From Sulfuricurvum sp. PD_MW2 (GTDB lineage Bacteria; Campylobacterota; Campylobacteria; Campylobacterales; Sulfurimonadaceae), in contig NZ_NSIU01000017.1 in assembly GCF_002633015.1 (NCBI RefSeq), positions 1 to 45,627 on the forward strand: a stretch of DNA of 45,627 nt, in the 5' to 3' direction. This document shows positions 45,594 through 45,627 of the stretch, piece after piece. The position numbers were made by a program, and so were the translations under genes. Under the pieces are notes generated by a model. It was not told where the DNA came from and ran no database searches. It saw nothing but the letters and a program-made list of their open reading frames with translations. Position 1 is the first letter of the stretch; every line of letters begins with the position of its first letter.

Positions 45594-45627
45594 GTGATTT
45601 CTAAACCTGTATCAAGTATTATAGTAT

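Overview
The window reads as a chromosomal contig from a Campylobacterota (epsilonproteobacterial) bacterium, most like Sulfuricurvum/Sulfurimonas relatives. The lineage call rests on the nap gene order (napA-G-H-B-F-L-D without napC), a flgF-flgG pair under a near-perfect sigma-54 promoter, an epsilon-type dapD, carboxynorspermidine decarboxylase, a CiaD-like gene beside purU, and a NIF-type NifU. No rRNA, tRNA, CRISPR array, insertion sequence or prophage was seen. The first 63 bases are not genomic: they align without gaps to an Illumina Nextera P5/i5/mosaic-end adapter, and the GGDEF gene that runs off that end is truncated, its apparent stop lying in the adapter.

Layout. (a) 64-3533: c-di-GMP genes (truncated GGDEF, EAL-HDOD) and an exported GH-like DUF4015 protein. 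(b) 3651-5413: DEAD-box helicase and ribosome-rescue factor ArfB. (c) 5423-6840: a small accessory block of HigB toxin, HigA antitoxin and a PD-(D/E)XK nuclease-like protein in one apparent operon with a palindromic operator. (d) 6906-12371: nspC, then a minus-strand operon pdxJ-pdxA-unknown coiled-coil protein-PilZ protein. (e) 12372-19531: a regulatory region followed by the complete periplasmic nitrate reductase operon napAGHBFLD. (f) 19602-27132: tgt, hemL, an AtpZ/AtpI-like gene, rpoD with a coupled unknown gene, and flgF-flgG. (g) 27262-31350: msrB, leuD-leuB, a TPR-like gene, a CiaD-like gene, purU, trmL and a tiny membrane protein. (h) 31353-36897: a LexA/CI-like S24 repressor with a divergent 27-residue ORF, an NlpC/P60 lipoprotein, a minimal flagellar rod-like protein, dapD, an ankyrin protein, htpX and another tiny membrane protein. 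(i) 36952-40838: a CinA-like protein that may be leaderless, two different adenylate kinases in tandem, and aspS. (j) 40951-45627: a P-II-like regulator divergent from nifU, then an aldo/keto reductase, a FAD flavoprotein and nifT, which looks like the edge of a nitrogen-fixation cluster.

How they work together. The nap genes supply respiratory nitrate reduction: NapA/NapB in the periplasm, NapG/NapH for quinol oxidation, and NapF/L/D for maturation. The right edge points to nitrogen fixation and nitrogen sensing. The remainder is mostly housekeeping (translation, haem, PLP, leucine, lysine, purine, spermidine). The least explained parts are the HigBA-nuclease operon, the S24 repressor/mini-ORF pair, the P-II-like/nifU/flavoprotein module, and the unknown protein embedded in the pdx-PilZ operon.
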